A DNA stretch of 64,000 nucleotides, taken from positions 2,070,501-2,134,500 of the forward strand of contig NC_011830.1 of the NCBI RefSeq assembly GCF_000021925.1, read 5' to 3'. The number at the start of each line of letters is the position of its first letter. The stretch's first letter is position 1. The notes below the pieces were generated by a model. That model worked only from the letters and a program-made list of their open reading frames with translations, was not told where the DNA came from and searched no databases. Positions 60,494-64,000 of this stretch are shown one piece after another. A program made the position numbers and the translations under genes. The DNA is from Desulfitobacterium hafniense DCB-2. GTDB taxonomy: Bacteria; Bacillota; Desulfitobacteriia; Desulfitobacteriales; Desulfitobacteriaceae.

Positions 60494-61129
60494 ATGACTC
60501 ATTCACTGCACCGGGTAGGTCCCGAAGAGAGTTTTGCTGAGGATTTTGTGTTTATATCCAGGCCGGCTATGGGAATCAACCATGTGGGCTGTACTCCTAA
60601 GGTTCAGCGCACCCTGGAAATCATTTTCGAGCAAGGACCTACCAATCTGGGTTCCCTGACAACCCAGGAAAACCTCACAATGGGCATTGATCCTCAGGAA
60701 CTAATGGCTAAAACTGAGGACAATTCGCCGGTGATGTGCGCTTTCCATGAGCGGGAAAAAATCGTCAATGTCCTTAAAAAGCTCAAAGAAGAAGAAGTAG
60801 GATTATCCGTGGTGGTCACAGGGCTTGTGGATCAAGTGGAAGAAATTTGTGAAGAAGTGGGTTTGGAACCTCATTCGGTAGGGATTTCCTTAGGTGTTCA
60901 TGGTGCCACAGCTTTGCTTCCGGAAGAAGAGATTATGTGCTTTACCACCATGTGCGGTCATGGCATGATCGCTGCCGGCCTTGTCAAACAAGTGAAAAAG
61001 GCGGTTGCTGAGGGACGGATGACTCCGGAGAAAGCGTCCAAAATTCTGGCTAAACCCTGTTATTGCGGCATTTTTAACCAGAAGCGTGCCGAGAAATTAC
61101 TTGAGCAGCAAAGTGCTCAACAGTCCTAG
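60494..61129 (+). CDS. Uncharacterised five-cysteine protein, B2 of the duplicated A/B pair
   Basis: 211 residues, paralog of the protein at 57085. Invariant cysteines are 82, 119, 154, 189 and 191; two extra (33, 149) are specific to this copy. Shared motifs: MTHSLHR, GINHVG, GPTNLGS, EPHSVGISLG, TMCGHGMI and KPCYCGIFN. Divergence in the rest of the protein is considerable, so the duplication is old and both pairs have been kept, which argues for different roles such as two steps or two substrates. A short tandem repeat follows its stop. Confidence 0.82.
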   Translation: MTHSLHRVGPEESFAEDFVFISRPAMGINHVGCTPKVQRTLEIIFEQGPTNLGSLTTQENLTMGIDPQELMAKTEDNSPVMCAFHEREKIVNVLKKLKEEEVGLSVVVTGLVDQVEEICEEVGLEPHSVGISLGVHGATALLPEEEIMCFTTMCGHGMIAAGLVKQVKKAVAEGRMTPEKASKILAKPCYCGIFNQKRAEKLLEQQSAQQS

Positions 61130-61165
61130 AACTGGAGCATAACAGCCCTGGAACTGGAGCCGTCA
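61128..61165 (+). repeat. Direct repeat after the B2 gene
   Basis: CTAGAACTGGAGC and CTGGAACTGGAGC (61126 and 61148 areas) follow the stop codon. Non-coding. Confidence 0.65.
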
Positions 61166-61207
61166 AATACAAAACTCTTATTTATATGAAAGTATGGAGG
61201 TAAGACT

Positions 61208-62098
61208 ATGTTCAAGCTTCATGGTATATATGCTCCCATTCCTACCCCCTTTAAGGATAATAAAATTGCCCTTGATGAGTTGGCCGGCAATATGGAATTC
61301 TGGCTGGCTTCCCAACTGGAGGGAATTGTGGTCATGGGCTCCAACGGTGAATTTATCATGCTCAGTCCGGAAGAAAAGTGTCAACTCATCACTGCCGTCT
61401 GCACTCAGGCAAAGGGTAAGAAACCGGTCGTTGTCGGAACGGGGTGTGAGTCCACTCAGGAAACTATTGAGTTCAATCATTTTGCCGCCGGAGCAGGGGC
61501 TGACGCAGCCCTGGTATTAAGCCCGAACTACTTCAAAAAAGCCATGAATGATACTGTGCTGAAAAAGTTCTACCTGGAAGTAGCAGAGGCCAGCCCGATT
61601 CCGATCATTCTTTATAATATGCCAGGGAACTCCGGCATCAATCTTTCCGCCAAATTGGTAGCCGAACTGGCTGACCACCCTAATATTATCGGAATCAAGG
61701 ATTCGGGCGGCAATATTGTCCAAATCGCGGAAATTATTCACTCCGCACCGGATGACTTTGCAGTTTTTGCCGGTTCGGCCAGCTTTCTGTTCGCCAGCTT
61801 GGCCTTAGGAGCTGCCGGCGGAACCCTGGCTTTGGCCAATGTGTTCCCCAACGAGTGCGCCCGGCTTCAGGAGCTTGTTGACAAGGGTAAATTTGCTGAA
61901 GCAAAGGAGCTGCAATTGAATTTGATCGAAGCCAATAATGCAGTAACTACCCGCTGGGGTGTCGGTGGTTTGAAAGCGGCCCTTGAGCTGATTGGTCTGT
62001 ATGGCGGTGAACCCCGCAAGCCGTTGATGCCCTTAGGTGACGAAGACAGGGAGCTGCTGGCGGCCATTATTAAGCACACCCAGGAAGTCTGCCGTTAA
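61208..62098 (+). CDS. DapA-family aldolase/dehydratase
   Basis: 296 residues of the N-acetylneuraminate lyase/dihydrodipicolinate synthase superfamily: GIYAPIPTPFKDNKIALDEL, the GSNGEF substrate loop, ILYNMPGNSG (catalytic Tyr) and IIGIKDSGGN (Schiff-base Lys). In an operon with an IlvD/Edd dehydratase it probably cleaves or dehydrates a 2-keto-3-deoxy sugar acid rather than making dihydrodipicolinate. GGAGGT precedes the ATG. Confidence 0.88.
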   Translation: MFKLHGIYAPIPTPFKDNKIALDELAGNMEFWLASQLEGIVVMGSNGEFIMLSPEEKCQLITAVCTQAKGKKPVVVGTGCESTQETIEFNHFAAGAGADAALVLSPNYFKKAMNDTVLKKFYLEVAEASPIPIILYNMPGNSGINLSAKLVAELADHPNIIGIKDSGGNIVQIAEIIHSAPDDFAVFAGSASFLFASLALGAAGGTLALANVFPNECARLQELVDKGKFAEAKELQLNLIEANNAVTTRWGVGGLKAALELIGLYGGEPRKPLMPLGDEDRELLAAIIKHTQEVCR

Positions 62099-62251
62099 GT
62101 TTCGCTCCTCCTGCTCTACTACCTGAAAAGCACTGAAAACATTTCATCTCTTCTCTCCGGAGATATACCAGAAAAAATACGCTGAAAAAAGATTTTAGGT
62201 TATAATTAACCTTACTAAACGGAAATGCAAGGTTTTGGAGGGATACATCGG

Positions 62252-62869
62252 ATGATAAAAAACATTTATTGTGTCGGTCGCAATTATCTGCAGCATGCCA
62301 AGGAACTCAACAATGCGGTTCCAACTTCCCCGTTTCTTTTCGTTAAGCCCACTCATGCTCTGGTGGAAGGTCAGGGGCAGACCATTGCCATGCCCAAAGA
62401 CCAGGGGAATGTCCATTACGAGGCGGAATTGGTTGTTCATGTGGGCAAAAACTATGAACCCGGCATGAAGGCCGAAGCGGTTATTGATAAAATAGCTGTA
62501 GGGATTGACTTTACTTTAAGAGAGGTTCAGGATGAGCTGAAGAAAAAAGGACTGCCCTGGCTGCTGGCTAAAGGGTTCCCTAACTCAGCGGTACTATCCC
62601 GATGGCTGCCTTTCGAAGGGCTGGAGGGGACGGCCGGCCATGATTTTACCCTTGAGAAGAATGGACAGGAAGTGCAAAGAGGAAATATCAAGGAGATGAT
62701 TTTTGATATTCCCACCATCATAGAATTCTGTGCCCAACACTTCGGATTGGCTGAAGGGGATATTATTTTCACCGGAACGCCTGCCGGTGTCGGTGTAGCC
62801 GCTGCTGGAGACCATTTTGTACTGAAGTGGAAGGAAGAGCAAGTGGGAGAGCTGTTCATTGGTGAGTAA
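62252..62869 (+). CDS. Fumarylacetoacetate hydrolase (FAH)-family protein
   Basis: 205 residues from ATG 62252 (TTGGAGGG upstream); an in-frame ATG at 62225 lies before that site. Family motifs: CVGRNYLQHAKE, FVKPTHALV, VHYEAELVVHVG (metal Glu residues), FTLREVQDELKKKGLPWLLAKGF and FTGTPAGVG. Members cleave C-C bonds of diketo acids, decarboxylate or hydrate them. With the aldolase and dehydrogenases it suggests a diketo- or keto-deoxy-acid route ending in pyruvate. A TATAAT at 62201-62206 hints at an internal promoter. Confidence 0.88.
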   Translation: MIKNIYCVGRNYLQHAKELNNAVPTSPFLFVKPTHALVEGQGQTIAMPKDQGNVHYEAELVVHVGKNYEPGMKAEAVIDKIAVGIDFTLREVQDELKKKGLPWLLAKGFPNSAVLSRWLPFEGLEGTAGHDFTLEKNGQEVQRGNIKEMIFDIPTIIEFCAQHFGLAEGDIIFTGTPAGVGVAAAGDHFVLKWKEEQVGELFIGE

Positions 62870-63872
62870 GTGCGGTATTTTGAAGGATGGAAGCAAGCCC
62901 AAAGTTTTGATCGCCCGCCAAGTTCCCCAGGAAGTTGAAGAATGGATCGGCAGGCACTGTGAGTATTCAAAATGGGAAGGCAGCGGGGATATCCCCCGGA
63001 GTGAACTGCTGAAACAGTTGGGAGATGTGGATGGGCTTTTAATCAACCGGGAAAAGATCGATGGAGAACTTCTTGATGCAGCCCCGAAGCTGAAAATCGT
63101 CGCCAATATATCTGTAGGATATAACAATTTCGATATAGGGGAGATGCAAGCCAGGAAAGTTCTCGGCACTCATACCCCCAATGTATTGGATGACACCGTC
63201 GCCGATTTGGTTTTTGGACTTATGCTTAGCACCGCCCGCCGTTTATGTGAGCTGGATCGCTATGTCAAAGCAGGACGGTGGAACGAAACAGTTACCCCGG
63301 ATCTTTTTGGTATGGATGTTCACCATCAAACCTTAGGCATCATCGGCATGGGCCGGATCGGCAGAGCCCTTGCCCAAAGAGGGAAATGGGGCTTCGATAT
63401 GAACATTTTATATCATAATCGTTCCCGCCATCCTGAAGCGGAGCAGCGTTTTGATGCGCGCTATTGTACCTTGGAGGAGCTTCTGCAAAGATCGGATTTT
63501 GTAGTGCTTCTTGCCCCTCTTTCCCCGCAGACAGTGAATCTGATGAGTGGCCGGGAGTTCGGGCTTATGAAGCGGTCGGCTGTATTTATCAGCGCTTCCC
63601 GGGGGGAGACGGTGGATGAGGAGGCCTTAGTGGAGGCTCTTCGTGAAGGAAGGATTCTCGGTGCCGGCCTGGATGTCTACAGGAAGGAGCCCATCCCTCC
63701 GGATCATCCTTTGCTCCGCTTTAAGAACGTGGTTACCCTGCCCCACCTTGGTTCGGCAACTACCAGGACTCGTTTGGCTATGGCCAGGATGGCAGCAGAA
63801 AACCTGCTCATCGGACTAAAAAGAGAGATACCCCCGCAGTGTGTACCTGAATTAAAACATCTTGTCCTATAG
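62859..63872 (+). CDS. D-2-hydroxyacid dehydrogenase (glyoxylate/hydroxypyruvate reductase-like)
   Basis: 337 residues with split substrate domain, Rossmann GMGRIGRALAQRG (about 165), catalytic Arg in FISASRGETVDEEAL, Glu near LDVYRKEP and His in LPHLGSAT. It overlaps the end of the FAH gene by 11 nt (start TTG 62859 or GTG 62862), so the two are coupled. Probably reduces glyoxylate, hydroxypyruvate or a related 2-oxo acid made by the pathway. Last gene before a strong terminator. Confidence 0.88.
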   Translation: MVSKCGILKDGSKPKVLIARQVPQEVEEWIGRHCEYSKWEGSGDIPRSELLKQLGDVDGLLINREKIDGELLDAAPKLKIVANISVGYNNFDIGEMQARKVLGTHTPNVLDDTVADLVFGLMLSTARRLCELDRYVKAGRWNETVTPDLFGMDVHHQTLGIIGMGRIGRALAQRGKWGFDMNILYHNRSRHPEAEQRFDARYCTLEELLQRSDFVVLLAPLSPQTVNLMSGREFGLMKRSAVFISASRGETVDEEALVEALREGRILGAGLDVYRKEPIPPDHPLLRFKNVVTLPHLGSATTRTRLAMARMAAENLLIGLKREIPPQCVPELKHLVL

Positions 63873-63876
63873 TCAG

Positions 63877-63908
63877 CCCCCGGTCACAGGGAAGTGATCG
63901 GGGGTTTT
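63877..63908 (+). terminator. Terminator of the catabolic operon
   Basis: CCCCCGGTCA (63877-63886) pairs with TGATCGGGGG (63895-63904), followed by TTTTCC. Confidence 0.88.
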
Positions 63909-63980
63909 CCATTCTGAGTCTTCTCGGATTGCCCACCCGCTATGAATGAAGCCCGTAAAATTAAAAAAATAAAATCCATA

Positions 63981-63997
63981 TTGACATATGTCATAAA
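63981..63997 (+). promoter_or_regulatory. Promoter-like TTGACA inside a perfect 12-bp palindrome
   Basis: TGACATATGTCA (63982-63993) is a perfect palindrome overlapping a consensus -35 TTGACA at 63981-63986, near the window edge. It suggests a regulated promoter for the next gene, which lies outside the window. Confidence 0.5.
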
Positions 63998-64000
63998 TGG

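Noticed and set aside
1..64000. tRNA, rRNA, CRISPR arrays, phage or integrase genes
   Set aside because: None seen on either strand; the only mobile DNA recognised is the two IS4-family elements.

Overview
The window reads as a low-GC-type Firmicute (strong Shine-Dalgarno sites, sigma-A promoters, a tRNA-sensing T-box, a sigma-54 catabolic operon, cell-wall-binding-2 repeats). Two copies of a Tat-exported DMSO-reductase-family complex on 64 kb point to an anaerobic respirer of the Desulfitobacterium type. That assignment is an inference from gene content. No rRNA, tRNA or CRISPR array was seen.

Layout. 1-2.3 kb: BlaI repressor and M56 (BlaR1-like) sensor peptidase with two operators. 2.6-11.4 kb: a coupled 35-codon ORF and a 2884-residue mosaic surface protein. 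11.5-16.9 kb: DUF421 membrane protein, then a TetR regulator with a perfect operator ahead of a heterodimeric ABC exporter. 17-20.4 kb: a methyltransferase behind an attenuator with a 5-residue leader peptide, then a Fur-box operon for a P1B-type ATPase. 20.5-23.6 kb: a Trp T-box and a TrpXYZ-like ABC transporter.

23.7-36.1 kb: two copies of dmsA-dmsB-dmsC lie in the same orientation and flank a hicAB toxin-antitoxin locus. The hicA gene is cut twice by two unrelated IS4-family elements. Removing both elements and one copy of each target duplication restores an exact 87-codon reading frame. The dms copies are mosaic: nearly identical from the 3' part of dmsA into dmsC, but clearly diverged over the 5' part of dmsA, with a sharp edge that suggests gene conversion.

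36.2-45.7 kb: a run of probable drug-response genes: DrrAB-like ABC exporter, MATE pump, TetR regulator, ABC-F protein behind a leader-peptide attenuator, TipA-like MerR regulator with a 19-bp-spacer promoter, and HelD.

46-63.9 kb: a catabolic region. An AbrB-type membrane protein, an Ldh_2 dehydrogenase and a PrpR-type sigma-54 activator precede a -24/-12 promoter with a phased upstream array. The operon then encodes PdxA-like and HIBADH-like dehydrogenases, a sugar-phosphate isomerase-like protein, an IlvD/Edd dehydratase, a complete TctCBA transporter, a DapA-family aldolase, a FAH-family hydrolase and a D-2-hydroxyacid dehydrogenase. The strongest candidate for an undescribed system is here: an uncharacterised protein pair (a double [4Fe-4S] ferredoxin-like protein plus a partner with five invariant cysteines) occurs twice, once on each side of tctBA.
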